From NCBI GenBank assembly GCA_035575925.1, contig DATLXK010000023.1, forward strand, positions 62,001 through 126,000: DNA of 64,000 bases. The letters run 5' to 3'. Both the position numbers and the translations under genes were made by a program. How positions within the stretch are numbered: the stretch's first letter is position 1; the number at the start of each line of letters is the position of its first letter. The stretch comes from DASWTL01 sp035575925 (GTDB lineage Bacteria; Bacteroidota; Bacteroidia; Sphingobacteriales; Sphingobacteriaceae). The notes beneath the pieces were generated by a model that was not told where the DNA came from, searched no databases, and worked only from the letters and a program-made list of their open reading frames with translations. Of this stretch, positions 1 to 9,414 are shown in pieces.

Positions 1-2
1 AC

Positions 3-500
3 AAAAAAAAATCCGCTGCTGCATCTGTTCCCAGACCTGTTAAACCTATTGTAAAAACCGAAAACGTACTTTCTTCGGGAACAGTAAACCTTAATCTATC
101 ATCGGGATTTTTGGCAAACAGGGGAAGACTCCCTGCTCCTGTAAATAATGGCATTGTCATTCAACGTTTTGGTGCACAGAAATATGGTAAAGTCACCGTT
201 TATAACGATGGCATAAATATAAAATCGGCACCAGGGTCTGCAGTATATGCTGTGTTTGGCGGTGAGGTGATTAAGGCATTTTATTTAATTAACAGCTATA
301 CAGTGATGGTACGTCATGGAGAATATTTTACAGTATATTCTAAAATGAAAAACCTTACCGTATCAGCGGGTCAAAAAGTTAGTGTTAAACAAGTTATCGG
401 AACTGTTGCAACCGATCCTTCTGAGGGTACAACGGAGCTTCAGTTCCAGATATGGAAAAATGGCTCTCCGGTAAATCCCTCAAGCTGGTTAGCCCAATAA
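3..500 (+). CDS. Murein hydrolase activator, EnvC/M23 family (C-terminal part)
   Basis: The reading frame is open from the window edge, so the start lies upstream; no internal ATG is a convincing start. The visible ~165 residues end in a LytM/M23 fold (from about GIVIQRFG to the C-terminus). The zinc ligands of active M23 peptidases look lost: the usual LHFEIW reads LQFQIW, and the first His-x3-Asp site is absent. This pattern is known from EnvC/NlpD-type activators, which switch on amidases rather than cutting peptidoglycan themselves. Role in cell-wall splitting at division is inferred from the family. It is followed 10 bases later by the convergent metalloprotease gene. Confidence 0.75.
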   Translation, partial: KKKSAAASVPRPVKPIVKTENVLSSGTVNLNLSSGFLANRGRLPAPVNNGIVIQRFGAQKYGKVTVYNDGINIKSAPGSAVYAVFGGEVIKAFYLINSYTVMVRHGEYFTVYSKMKNLTVSAGQKVSVKQVIGTVATDPSEGTTELQFQIWKNGSPVNPSSWLAQ

Positions 501-510
501 TAAAGTTTAT

Positions 511-3048
511 TTAATTATTTCCTGGTTTTAATGCACTATTAATCCTGTCTGAAATATCCTGCAAGTGATAGTTTGTCATACTATCTGAAATGTTTGGTAA
601 TGCCGCTTTAATCATTCGGTCTGTATCCCGCAACTGTGCCCTGGCTATAGAAATTGCATCACTCTGTACTTGCGGTTGTGTTGGGAACGGTAATGGCATA
701 GGACTTAGGTTGGGCTTAATAAGACTTATTAACCGTTCTACATATATCTTTTGCAAATTCCGACGATAAACATCAATTGCCTCATTATTTTTAACCTCTT
801 TAAATATCGAATTTTGAAGATCAGAAAATAGTTCTGTAATTTTATATGCGGTTTTCCCATCAGCGGCCTCAGCGGAAAGGAGCTTGTTTAAAGTAGTGGT
901 ACTAACAAGTCTGTTAATTACAGGTTCTTGCAGGCGGGAGATTATTGTCAATTTATTCTCGCCAATTTGATCAATCACAGAACTTTCAATCAACCATGTT
1001 GGTGTGGCAAATAATTGCCGATCAAGAAATGCTATCGCTTCCTTTTGAATTGATGCCGGAGTTCGTTCATAAACAGATCCTGACTGCTCTACGGTTTTAG
1101 GTGTTTCATACACTCCTCCTATATTTTTTGACACATGGCCCATATATCGGCCGAATTGTCCGGTTAATTCCCGATAAATATTTTTCACATTATCATACCC
1201 TTCATTACTCTCACGAGTCCAAGTAATTAAATTAGGAAGGATTCTCTGCAAATTTTTGATGCCATAGAAGCTTGCTTTCATTGAATTATCTCCTAAATCT
1301 TCACTTTGAGAACGTGGATCATCTGGATTTGTCTCTTTCCCAAACCATAAACGCGGGTTTTTTAACTTATCAATAGTTAATTTATTTAAAACCGAAACCT
1401 CCGCTTCTGCACTTTTCATATTAGGGAGCATTTTATATCCCCATTCTATGGCCCAATCATCATAATCTCCAATACGTGGGAAAATCCCCTGGCGGTTTAT
1501 TTTGTCTTCAGGCTGGGCAACATAATTAAATCGGGCATAATCCATTATAGAAGGTGTATGCCCATTTTTTTCGACAAACGCCCGATCTCTTAATTTCTCG
1601 ACAGGAACAGTTGAGCTGGAGCCAAAATTATGGCGCAGACCAATAGTATGCCCTACTTCATGTGATGAAACAAAACGAATAAGTTGTCCCATTAAGTCAT
1701 CACTGAACTGGATTTTACGTGCCTCAGGATCTATGGCTGCAGCTTGTATAAAATACCAGTCATGTAATATTTTCTGCACGTTATGAAACCAGTTAATATG
1801 GCTTTCCATGATCTCCCCTGTCCGCGGATCTGATATACTCGGCCCACTGGCATTTGAGATTTCTGATGGTTTATAAACAATCGCCGAATTCCGGGCATCA
1901 TCAATACTCCAGGTAGAGTCCTGAGCATGAGTTGGAGCAATTTTACCAATAATTGCATTTTTAAAGCCGGCCTTTTCAAAGGCTTTCTGCCAGTCATTAA
2001 CTCCCTGAATCAGGTATGGAACCCATTTTTTTGGAGTTGCCGGATCTATAAAAAATATAATCTGTTTTTGAGGTTCAACCAATTCACCGCGGCGGTATTT
2101 AGCCATGTCCTGCGGTTTAGGCTCTAATCTCCAACGCTTAATTAATTCAATTTCTTTCACACCCTGCGGATTGACATCAAAATCCGTATATCCAACAGTA
2201 AAATAGCCTACACGCTCGTCATAAAAACGCGGCTGCATTGGATTTTTTGGCAATGCAACTAAAGAAGTATTCAGTTCGAGAGTTACCGGCCCCAGGGATG
2301 TGCTGGGGGCTGCAGGAACCACAGGAACTGGAGTTCCAAAGCCTCCGGTACCCTTACTAATTTGATTATATGTTTTTGTGGTACTTATCTCAATGTTAGT
2401 TGGAAAGCTTCGGACATGATTAATATAACTTCTATCAGCAATTTGTGAACCCAGTCCGAAACGCTGTTTTGCTACAGATGAGGTAAAGTAGAATATCTCA
2501 TTATCACTATTAATATAATCAGTTACATCAATAACACTACCTTTTGAATTAGGAGAAAAAGCAGAAATATTAAACGCTGAGGCTATAGCAGCAATATTAG
2601 AACGATTAACTGCCTGGTACATAGATTTAGTACTATCTGGACTGTAGGTGCTAAATGAAACCTTACGAAGAAAAATTCGATTATTAGGCCCTTTTTCAAA
2701 CCGGATAACTGAACTACCTATCTGATCACCTGCATATCCTGCTGCAGATCTTACCTCAGAACCTGCTTTAGATATACGATTAACTACCAGTATTTCTTTA
2801 TTTAATAAACTATCGCCTATTTCAAAAAAATATTTGTCATCTACTTTATGAACGATGAATAATCCCCGCAAAGATTTTGCCTGAGCAGTAATTACCGAAT
2901 TATAGGGTTTTGGTTGAACTTTTGGGGAGCCGGTTCCGGGAAGGCCTGTACGTTTTACTGTATCCTGTGGTACAGTAGGTTTATCCTGGGCATTCAAAGT
3001 ATTGCAAAAAGCTGTAGCTGCTAATATAATGGTAATGATTTTTCTCAT
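511..3048 (-). CDS. Secreted zinc-dependent metalloprotease (DUF5117/DUF4953-type)
   Basis: The 845-residue protein begins with a signal peptide (MRKIITIILAATAFCNTLNA) and carries a metzincin-type zinc site HEVGHTIGLRH, with H463, H467 and H473 as ligands and E464 as catalytic base. The long N-terminal region and the C-terminal helical part after the zinc site match the layout of the large Bacteroidota zinc-dependent metalloproteases annotated as DUF5117/DUF5118/DUF4953. It should act in the periplasm or outside the cell; the substrate is unknown. It is transcribed alone, convergent with the EnvC-like gene, and 76 bases downstream of the PAP2 gene on the same strand. Confidence 0.88.
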   Translation of the reverse strand: MRKIITIILAATAFCNTLNAQDKPTVPQDTVKRTGLPGTGSPKVQPKPYNSVITAQAKSLRGLFIVHKVDDKYFFEIGDSLLNKEILVVNRISKAGSEVRSAAGYAGDQIGSSVIRFEKGPNNRIFLRKVSFSTYSPDSTKSMYQAVNRSNIAAIASAFNISAFSPNSKGSVIDVTDYINSDNEIFYFTSSVAKQRFGLGSQIADRSYINHVRSFPTNIEISTTKTYNQISKGTGGFGTPVPVVPAAPSTSLGPVTLELNTSLVALPKNPMQPRFYDERVGYFTVGYTDFDVNPQGVKEIELIKRWRLEPKPQDMAKYRRGELVEPQKQIIFFIDPATPKKWVPYLIQGVNDWQKAFEKAGFKNAIIGKIAPTHAQDSTWSIDDARNSAIVYKPSEISNASGPSISDPRTGEIMESHINWFHNVQKILHDWYFIQAAAIDPEARKIQFSDDLMGQLIRFVSSHEVGHTIGLRHNFGSSSTVPVEKLRDRAFVEKNGHTPSIMDYARFNYVAQPEDKINRQGIFPRIGDYDDWAIEWGYKMLPNMKSAEAEVSVLNKLTIDKLKNPRLWFGKETNPDDPRSQSEDLGDNSMKASFYGIKNLQRILPNLITWTRESNEGYDNVKNIYRELTGQFGRYMGHVSKNIGGVYETPKTVEQSGSVYERTPASIQKEAIAFLDRQLFATPTWLIESSVIDQIGENKLTIISRLQEPVINRLVSTTTLNKLLSAEAADGKTAYKITELFSDLQNSIFKEVKNNEAIDVYRRNLQKIYVERLISLIKPNLSPMPLPFPTQPQVQSDAISIARAQLRDTDRMIKAALPNISDSMTNYHLQDISDRINSALKPGNN

Positions 3049-3124
3049 TTATAAAAAGAATATAAGGAACCTGGAAGATTGGATATGTTTAATCTATGTA
3101 ACGTATATCTGCTTAATATAATAC

Positions 3125-3874
3125 TTACTGAGTGATTTTGTCACTATCTGTTGTGATAGGATTGTCGACTACCTTGGTGAGATTTCTCCTGGTGTAAGCT
3201 TGTATTTTATTGATGGTGAAAATTGCTATTATTAACCAGATTATGCCCAAACAAAAACCGGCAATAACATCACTGGCATAATGTACACGTAAATAAATCC
3301 TGCTTAGCCCTATGGCCAGGATAAATAGCGTAAGAAAAATCACTATACCAACCTTTAATGCATTATTCATTTCTCTTCGCCGCCATACAAAATAGATCAA
3401 TAAGCCGTAAAAAGTTACGCTGCTCATCGCATGCCCGCTAGGAAAGCTTAGCCCCATAGCGGGCTCAAGCAAAGGAATTAAAGGTCTGGGTCTGTTAAAA
3501 AGCATTTTTAATAATGACATTACAATAACACTACCCAGAGCTACTGCCGGAATTTTTATCGAATACCATCTATGTTTTCTTATAAATAAAAAATAAGCTA
3601 TTAACACCAGGTTAGCAGTGATCAGAAAATAATGATTGCCAAATTTGGTAAGAAATGCAATAATTTGGTTATTCCGGTCATTAATAAAATGATCCATTAA
3701 CAGAAACGCACTCAAATCAAAGTGCAACTTATTATCCAAAAAAACATATTTTGCTATAAAAAGAAATCCGGCAAGTGCAATAAAAAAGCTTACTGAAGCA
3801 AGCGTAATTTCTGCTGCTAACAATAAGAAAGCGGCAAAAAACCTGCGATAGACTTTTTTAATTAAGGAGAACAT
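3125..3874 (-). CDS. PAP2-family membrane phosphatase
   Basis: The 249-residue protein has about six hydrophobic segments and all three PAP2 phosphatase motifs: K123-x6-R130-P131, P145-S-G-H148 and S191-R-x5-H198-x3-D202. H198 is the expected nucleophile and H148 the acid. Family members dephosphorylate lipid phosphates such as undecaprenyl pyrophosphate or phosphatidic acid at the cytoplasmic membrane; which substrate is used here cannot be read from sequence. The gene is divergent from the YtxH-like gene, with a 241-base AT-rich gap between them in which I see no further gene. Confidence 0.88.
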   Translation of the reverse strand: MFSLIKKVYRRFFAAFLLLAAEITLASVSFFIALAGFLFIAKYVFLDNKLHFDLSAFLLMDHFINDRNNQIIAFLTKFGNHYFLITANLVLIAYFLFIRKHRWYSIKIPAVALGSVIVMSLLKMLFNRPRPLIPLLEPAMGLSFPSGHAMSSVTFYGLLIYFVWRRREMNNALKVGIVIFLTLFILAIGLSRIYLRVHYASDVIAGFCLGIIWLIIAIFTINKIQAYTRRNLTKVVDNPITTDSDKITQ

Positions 3875-4075
3875 TATAAACTACAACGTTTTTCATTTAA
3901 CGAAGTTTGTAAAAAGCAATTTGGCATTACATTCTGCAAACAGATAACTACCTTATTGCGCCTTATTAAGTAAACACCATTGACTATTATTTTGACATTA
4001 CAATGCAACTTATTAATAAAATGATGCAGTCCCTTTATTTTTAAAACTAAAATTATCACTTCTACTTTTTTGGCA

Positions 4076-4110
4076 GGATATTTATATAGTTATATGAAAT
4101 TAAAATATCC
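4076..4110. repeat. Inverted repeat in front of the YtxH-like gene
   Basis: An 8-base inverted repeat, GGATATTT and AAATATCC, brackets 19 bases that contain a second short palindrome (ATATAGTTATAT). It ends 5 bases before the ATG of the YtxH-like gene, so it could be an operator or a leader hairpin. AT-rich composition makes chance plausible. Confidence 0.3.
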
Positions 4111-4115
4111 AAATT

Positions 4116-4307
4116 ATGAAAATCGCAACCTTAATGTTTACCGGAATTGCAGCTGGAGCTGCAGCGTGGTATTTAATGAATACAGAAAATGGACGTCGTG
4201 TTTCTGACCAGATGGTTGGAACAATTAAAGACAAAGCCTCAGATACTATTGATCAGTTAAAAGGGCGACTCGGCAATAGTTCAACCAATAATGCTAATTC
4301 ATATTAA
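4116..4307 (+). CDS. YtxH-like small membrane-anchored protein
   Basis: The 63-residue protein starts with a glycine/alanine-rich transmembrane segment (about residues 5-20, LMFTGIAAGAAAWYLM), followed by the short pattern NTENGRRV that resembles the 'GkelR' turn of YtxH-domain proteins, then a polar helix (KDKASDTIDQLKGRL) and an Asn/Ser-rich tail. Such proteins are common in Sphingobacteriaceae and are often stress-associated; the function is unknown. A strong terminator follows directly, so the gene is probably a single transcription unit. Confidence 0.7.
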   Translation: MKIATLMFTGIAAGAAAWYLMNTENGRRVSDQMVGTIKDKASDTIDQLKGRLGNSSTNNANSY

Positions 4308-4312
4308 ATAAG

Positions 4313-4347
4313 AAGAGGGCGTCTCAAAAGGCGTCCTCTTTTTTTTT
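4313..4347 (+). terminator. Rho-independent terminator of the YtxH-like gene
   Basis: An 11-base-pair stem (AAGAGGGCGTC with GGCGTCCTCTT, two G-U pairs) closes a 6-base loop and runs into a tract of nine or more T residues, six bases after the stop codon. Confidence 0.88.
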
Positions 4348-4427
4348 GTTATAATTTCCAGTATTTCCTGTTAATATATTTAGTTTGGTTTTGGTAAGGC
4401 TATTTCGAATAGCAGGGTTTTCAGCTC

Positions 4428-4532
4428 TTAAGCTGCCCTTTTTCTGATATTTTGTGCAATTGCCAGTAAACCCCATTCGATTGCGAGCTTTGGATAGAGG
4501 CATGTGAATCTCTCTAGCAAAATTCTGTATAT
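4428..4532 (-). pseudogene. C-terminal remnant of an IS1182/IS4-like transposase
   Basis: On the minus strand a 34-codon open stretch ends in EWGLLAIAQNIRKRAA and a TAA stop. This is the typical C-terminal end of DDE transposases of the IS1182 kind (usually EWGLLAIAHNLRK-). The rest of the transposase is missing: the frame runs into the 3' end of the DEAD-box helicase gene. Family assignment rests on memory of the pattern and is tentative. Confidence 0.55.
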
Positions 4533-5773
4533 TAAGAATTTCTTCTATCTCTGAATGTCCTTTTCTTAAAGTTGCTTTTTGGGTTATGACTTTTAGAAGC
4601 CGGTTTTTTAATGGCTATTATATCTTGTCCGCCACCTTTTAACACATAAGGATGATCTTCAATAACAGGGATCGACCTTCCGATTAGCTTTTGAATATCA
4701 CGAAGATTTTCTTTTTCTTCATGATCGCAAAACGCAAATGCGGTTCCGCTTGCCCCAGCTCTTCCTGTTCGGCCAATACGATGAACATACGTTTCAGGAA
4801 TATCTGGCAATTCATAATTTATTACATATGATAGATCATCCACATCAATACCACGGGCTGCAATATCCGTTGCAACCAGCACTTTGGTTTCACTGGATTT
4901 AAAATTCGACAAAGCTCTTTGACGTGCATTTTGCGATTTATTACCATGAATCGCCTCCGCCTTAATCCCGGCTTTATGTAAATCCTTTACAACCTTATCA
5001 GCACCATGTTTGGTGCGGGTAAAAACCAAAACCCGCGAGATTGTTTTATCATCCAGGATATGTATTAGTAACGATTTTTTATCAGACTTGCCTACAAAAT
5101 AAATAGATTGATCGATAGTTTCAGCCGTGGTTGATGCAGGAGTTACCTCTACTTTTACAGGATTAACCAGAATGGTATTAGCAAGTTTCTGAATTTCTGA
5201 GGGCATAGTTGCCGAAAAAAACAACGTTTGTCTTTTAACCGGTATTTTAGCAATCACTTTTTTTACATCATGAATGAAACCCATGTCCAGCATGCGGTCA
5301 GCTTCATCAAGAACGAAGATCTTCAGCTCTGACAGATCTACAAAACGTTGGTTCATCAAATCTAACAAGCGTCCAGGAGTAGCAATTAAAATATCTATTC
5401 CTGCTTTTAAAGCAGTAGTTTGAGCAAACTGAGAAACCCCGCCAAAAATTACAGTATGTTTAAGATGCGTATGCCGGCCATACGCGGCAAAACTTTCGCC
5501 TATCTGTATAGCAAGTTCCCGAGTTGGAGTAAGTATTAAGGAACGAATAGGTTTACGGCCTTTATTGGGACTAATTTCTGCAGTGAGCAATTGTAAAATA
5601 GGTATTGCGAAAGCGGCAGTTTTACCAGTACCGGTTTGTGCGCACCCTAGCAGATCTTTTTTTTGAAGTATTACAGGAATTGCTTGTTCTTGTATTGGGG
5701 TAGGAATTGTATAGCCTTCAGTTTCTAAAGCCTTTTGAATTGGCTTTATTAGATTTAAATTTTGAAATGACAT
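4532..5773 (-). CDS. rhlE: DEAD-box RNA helicase, RhlE-like
   Basis: The 413-residue protein has the full DEAD-box set in order: Q motif (YTIPTPIQEQAIP), Walker A AQTGTGKT at 45-52, PTRELA, GG, TPGR, DEAD at 156-159, SAT at 187-189, and the C-terminal HRIGRTGR arginine motif near 330. A short basic tail (KKRTFRDRR) probably binds RNA. The length and lack of extra domains fit RhlE-type helicases that remodel RNA during ribosome assembly or cold adaptation. The leader carries a perfect -7 box and a hairpin at what would be the 5' end of the mRNA. The stop codon abuts a transposase remnant. Confidence 0.93.
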   Translation of the reverse strand: MSFQNLNLIKPIQKALETEGYTIPTPIQEQAIPVILQKKDLLGCAQTGTGKTAAFAIPILQLLTAEISPNKGRKPIRSLILTPTRELAIQIGESFAAYGRHTHLKHTVIFGGVSQFAQTTALKAGIDILIATPGRLLDLMNQRFVDLSELKIFVLDEADRMLDMGFIHDVKKVIAKIPVKRQTLFFSATMPSEIQKLANTILVNPVKVEVTPASTTAETIDQSIYFVGKSDKKSLLIHILDDKTISRVLVFTRTKHGADKVVKDLHKAGIKAEAIHGNKSQNARQRALSNFKSSETKVLVATDIAARGIDVDDLSYVINYELPDIPETYVHRIGRTGRAGASGTAFAFCDHEEKENLRDIQKLIGRSIPVIEDHPYVLKGGGQDIIAIKKPASKSHNPKSNFKKRTFRDRRNS

Positions 5774-5786
5774 TAATAAAAATAAG

Positions 5787-5806
5787 GATGCTTTATATTA
5801 AGCATC
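5787..5806 (-). other. Leader hairpin of the RNA helicase mRNA
   Basis: The inverted repeat GATGCTT/AAGCATC with a 6-base loop lies between the predicted -7 box and the helicase ATG. It would form a stem-loop within a few bases of the transcript start, where it could stabilise the mRNA or control its translation. Confidence 0.4.
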
Positions 5807-5815
5807 GTAATTCCG

Positions 5816-5823
5816 CAAATATA
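5816..5823 (-). promoter_or_regulatory. Candidate -7 promoter box for the RNA helicase gene
   Basis: TATATTTG on the minus strand matches the Bacteroidota -7 consensus TAnnTTTG exactly, 42 bases upstream of the ATG. I do not see a clear TTG at the -33 spacing. Confidence 0.45.
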
Positions 5824-5899
5824 CGCTTTTATTATCAGCCTTTATTTATCAGTAGCATCTTCCAAACTTAAGATAGACGAACGCCTTCATAATAAACGA

Positions 5900-7231
5900 T
5901 TAAATATATTTATTAATCAGATTCTCAAGGTACTCCTGCTTCCCGCTTCTTACTTCCGGTTCTCCGCTTTCTATGGCAAGGTTCCTTAAATCATCAAGAG
6001 TTAGCTTACCTTCAACAAATTCTTTTCCCTTACCTGAATCAAAAGATGAATAACGGTCTTTTCTAATCTGCTTGTAGTCTGATTTGGTAAGTATATTATC
6101 AGCTGTTAGGAGCGCTCGGGCAAACATATCAATACCACCAATATGAGCATAAAAAAGATCTGCCGGATCAGTTGAGTTTCTTCTGATCTTTGCATCAAAG
6201 TTAATTCCGCCATCCTTAATTCCGCCAGCTTCCAGTACAATCAGCATTGCTTCACTAAGCTCATTTATATCATTCGGAAACTGATCTGTGTCCCACCCGT
6301 TTTGATTGTCGCCACGGTTAGCATCTATTGATCCCAGCAATGCTGCATCGGCACAAACCTGAAGTTCATGCTGAAAAGTATGCCCTGCAAGTGTAGCATG
6401 ATTCACTTCAATATTTAATTTAAAATCATCAAGAAGATCATACTGACGAAGGAAGCCAATAACAGTTGCTGCATCATAATCATACTGATGTTTGGTAGGC
6501 TCACATGGTTTAGGCTCAATAAAAAAAGTTCCTTTAAATCCTTGTTTTCTCGCATAATCCCGTGCTGTGCACAGAAATTTTGCAAAATGTTCCTGCTCCC
6601 GTTTCATATCAGTGTTAAGCAGGGTCATATACCCTTCTCTACCGCCCCAAAACACATAATTTTCACCTTCTAATGCAATAGTAGCATCCAGCGCGGCCTT
6701 TACCTGGGCCGCACCATGCGTGAGTACATCAAAATCAGGATTAGTAGAAGCACCATTCATGTATCGTTGATGTGAAAAAAGATTAGCTGTACCCCAAAGC
6801 AATTTTACACCACTATCCTTCTGCTTTTGTTTGGCATAATCTACCAATACCTGTAACCGTCTTTCATTCTCCACGATATCATTTCCATAGTCTACAACAT
6901 CTACATCATGAAAACAATAATAAGGAAGATTAATTTTAGTTATAAACTCAAAAGCTGCATCCATTTTGTCTTTTGCACGTTCTATTACGTCCGCCTTAGT
7001 GCTCCATGGAAAAATGTGTGTAGGTTCTCCAAACGGATCTGACCCATTACCGTTAAATGAATGCCAGTAAGCCACAGCAAAACGTAAATGTTCTTTCATG
7101 GTTTTTCCAGCCACTACTTTATTTTCATCGTACCAGCGAAATGCCAGGGGATTATCTGTGTCCAGACCTTCAAATTCGATTCTTCCAATACCTTTAAAAA
7201 ACTCGGTATGCCCTGTAACTATATTTTTCAT
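5900..7231 (-). CDS. xylA: Xylose isomerase
   Basis: Converts D-xylose to D-xylulose in the cytoplasm. The 443-residue length fits the class II enzymes. The catalytic HDVD motif is at H108-D111; the metal-binding region FIEPKPCEPTKHQYD and the DANRGD loop are both present. The gene lies 46 bases downstream of xylB on the same strand, so the two are probably co-transcribed as xylBA. The sugar is likely supplied by the GH43 locus 30 kb away, although no pentose transporter or XylR-type regulator is adjacent. Confidence 0.97.
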   Translation of the reverse strand: MKNIVTGHTEFFKGIGRIEFEGLDTDNPLAFRWYDENKVVAGKTMKEHLRFAVAYWHSFNGNGSDPFGEPTHIFPWSTKADVIERAKDKMDAAFEFITKINLPYYCFHDVDVVDYGNDIVENERRLQVLVDYAKQKQKDSGVKLLWGTANLFSHQRYMNGASTNPDFDVLTHGAAQVKAALDATIALEGENYVFWGGREGYMTLLNTDMKREQEHFAKFLCTARDYARKQGFKGTFFIEPKPCEPTKHQYDYDAATVIGFLRQYDLLDDFKLNIEVNHATLAGHTFQHELQVCADAALLGSIDANRGDNQNGWDTDQFPNDINELSEAMLIVLEAGGIKDGGINFDAKIRRNSTDPADLFYAHIGGIDMFARALLTADNILTKSDYKQIRKDRYSSFDSGKGKEFVEGKLTLDDLRNLAIESGEPEVRSGKQEYLENLINKYI

Positions 7232-7277
7232 ATTAAATTATATTCCATTATACCCAATGTTGAGTATCATTATTTAG

Positions 7278-8759
7278 TTAACTGTTAAGTTGATTACTCA
7301 AAAGCTGCTTCCATTTCTGGTAAACAGGCTCATAGGCCGAAGATAAATTTGGTTCTATATGCTTAATACATTGCTGTTTATCAAAAGCTTCTTCAGAAGA
7401 TGAAAATATTTTCACTCCAATCCCTGCTCCAATTGCTGCACCAACACTTCCATCATTATCGTATAATTCAACCGGCACATTCGTTGAGTTAACAAAAGCT
7501 TCTGTAAAAAGATTGCTTTGGAAAAGGTTTGCCTTTCCGGCTCTGATAACTTTTGGAGACATTCCATTTTCACGCATAATATCTAACCCATACCGAAACG
7601 CAAATGCTATACCTTCTTGTACAGCCCTAAAAATATGAAATTGACTATGAAGATTAAAATCAATATGCCGGAAGTGAGCGCCTGCAATTTTGTTATTTAG
7701 CATTCTTTCAGCACCATTACCGAAAGGCAGAATTTGCAGCCCTTCACTTCCTATAGCTATTTTTTGCGCTCCATCATTCATTTCTGAATAACTAAGCCCT
7801 TGTCCAAAAGTACTTTTAACCCATTTATTAAGAATTCCGGTGCCATTAATACAAAGCAAAACTCCAAGTCTTTTCTGTTCGTTAGTGTGGTTTACATGAG
7901 CAAATGTGTTAATTCTTGATTGTGGATCGTAAGTTAACTGATCACTTACACCATAAATCACTCCTGATGTTCCGGCTGTAGCCGCTACTTCTCCAGGCTT
8001 TAATACATTAAGAGATAATGCATTATTGGGTTGGTCGCCGGACTTGTAAGTGACCGGAATACCCGTTTTAAGTCCAAGTTTTTGTGCTACATCCGACCTT
8101 AATTCCCCGTGAGATGAAAAGACAGGTTTTATTAGGGGAAAAAATATACTCTCAAATCCGAAGTATGAAATTATATCATCCGAAATACTTTCAGATTTAA
8201 AATCCCAAAATATGCCCTCAGAGAGTGCAGAAATACTTGTGGTTATTTCTCCTGTGAATTTCATCGAGATAAAATCACCGGGCAGCATAATCTTGTCTAT
8301 TCTATCATAAATCCCGGGTTCATGATCCTTCACCCACGCCAATTTAGAAGCTGTGAAATTACCCGGAGAATTTAAAAGATGTGACAGGCTTTTTTGATGA
8401 CCTATTTTGTCAAAGGCCTGATTACCTATCTTTACGGCCCTGCTATCGCACCAGATTATGGAGTCCCTTAAAAGATTCTGATCCTTATCAACAACTACCA
8501 GTCCATGCATCTGATAAGCAATGCCTATTGCTCCAATATCTTCAGGTTTATACTTCCCTTTAGCGTTTGCTTTGAGTATAGCCAGATGCACATGTTCCAG
8601 CCACATATCCGGAGATTGCTCTGCCCAACCCGGCTGTAATGAGGTAATTTTCGATTCAGTTTCAGGATAATGTGCCGATACTATAGTTTCCTTAGAAACA
8701 GCATCAACCACTGATACTTTTATTGAAGATGTTCCCAGATCAATTCCCAGTAAAAGCAT
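7278..8759 (-). CDS. xylB: Xylulokinase (FGGY family)
   Basis: Phosphorylates D-xylulose to xylulose 5-phosphate, feeding the pentose phosphate pathway. The 493-residue protein begins with the ATPase phosphate-1 loop LGIDLGTSSIKVSVVD, has the catalytic Asp in SGDQPNNA and the adenosine-site sequence AGTSGVIYGV, and ends with the FGGY C-terminal domain (GSVGAAIGAGIG). It is the first gene of the xylBA pair. The 129-base gap upstream of it, behind the SlyD gene, must contain the promoter, but no perfect TAnnTTTG box is visible there. Confidence 0.95.
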   Translation of the reverse strand: MLLLGIDLGTSSIKVSVVDAVSKETIVSAHYPETESKITSLQPGWAEQSPDMWLEHVHLAILKANAKGKYKPEDIGAIGIAYQMHGLVVVDKDQNLLRDSIIWCDSRAVKIGNQAFDKIGHQKSLSHLLNSPGNFTASKLAWVKDHEPGIYDRIDKIMLPGDFISMKFTGEITTSISALSEGIFWDFKSESISDDIISYFGFESIFFPLIKPVFSSHGELRSDVAQKLGLKTGIPVTYKSGDQPNNALSLNVLKPGEVAATAGTSGVIYGVSDQLTYDPQSRINTFAHVNHTNEQKRLGVLLCINGTGILNKWVKSTFGQGLSYSEMNDGAQKIAIGSEGLQILPFGNGAERMLNNKIAGAHFRHIDFNLHSQFHIFRAVQEGIAFAFRYGLDIMRENGMSPKVIRAGKANLFQSNLFTEAFVNSTNVPVELYDNDGSVGAAIGAGIGVKIFSSSEEAFDKQQCIKHIEPNLSSAYEPVYQKWKQLLSNQLNS

Positions 8760-8888
8760 TAGTTTATTTTAATGAAGCTGATGAATAACATCCTGAAGTC
8801 CAGGTTTTAGATATTAGTTAATCACAAAGGAGCCGTTATTTACGTTTTAATTTATTTTGTCTTTAGTACAACGCAATTCAGTATTCGT

Positions 8889-9386
8889 TTAATGTTCTGC
8901 TTGCCCGTCTACACCATGTGCATGCCCGTGTTCAAGTTCTTCTTTAGTTGCTGCACGCACTTCAATAATTTTACCTGTAAAACGCAGATTTTTACCTGCC
9001 ATCGGGTGATTAAGATCTACAGTTACTGCTTTATCTGTAACTGATTTAACCTTTGCCCTGAATTCATTGCCCTCATTATCCTGCAATGGCAATATCGATT
9101 CAATTTCTGGTTTATCCATTCCATCAAACATATCCAATGGAAGCTCGGTAATTGCAGTTTCATCCACTTCGCCATAAGCATCGCCTGCTGAAATCTTAAA
9201 ATCATAGGTATCACCCGGAGCTAAATTATCTAAATATTCTTCGAATTTAGGAAGCATCATACCCTGACCATATAAAAACACTAAAGGATTTTCTTCATCA
9301 GCCTTTTCTACAAATATTTCCTGATCATTTTCTGTGGTGTATAGATCATACGTTACTGCTACTACACTGTTTTGCTTAATATTCAT
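8889..9386 (-). CDS. slyD: FKBP-type peptidyl-prolyl isomerase, SlyD-like
   Basis: The 165-residue protein has the SlyD plan: a split FKBP half-domain (residues 1-70, including VFLYGQGMMLPKFEEYL), an inserted flap around 75-125 and the return strand VTVDLNHPMAGKNLRF near 130-150. A short His-rich tail (HGHAHGVDGQAEH) may bind metal, as in SlyD, though it is much shorter than in E. coli. Expected to be a cytoplasmic prolyl isomerase and chaperone. Single-gene unit with an inverted repeat just upstream. Confidence 0.9.
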   Translation of the reverse strand: MNIKQNSVVAVTYDLYTTENDQEIFVEKADEENPLVFLYGQGMMLPKFEEYLDNLAPGDTYDFKISAGDAYGEVDETAITELPLDMFDGMDKPEIESILPLQDNEGNEFRAKVKSVTDKAVTVDLNHPMAGKNLRFTGKIIEVRAATKEELEHGHAHGVDGQAEH

Positions 9387-9414
9387 CTGTTGGATTTAAT
9401 GTTTGAAACTTCAT

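Noticed and set aside
3874..4059. Minus-strand open frame of 61 codons upstream of the PAP2 gene
   Set aside because: No start signal, no recognisable domain, AT-rich; best seen as intergenic.
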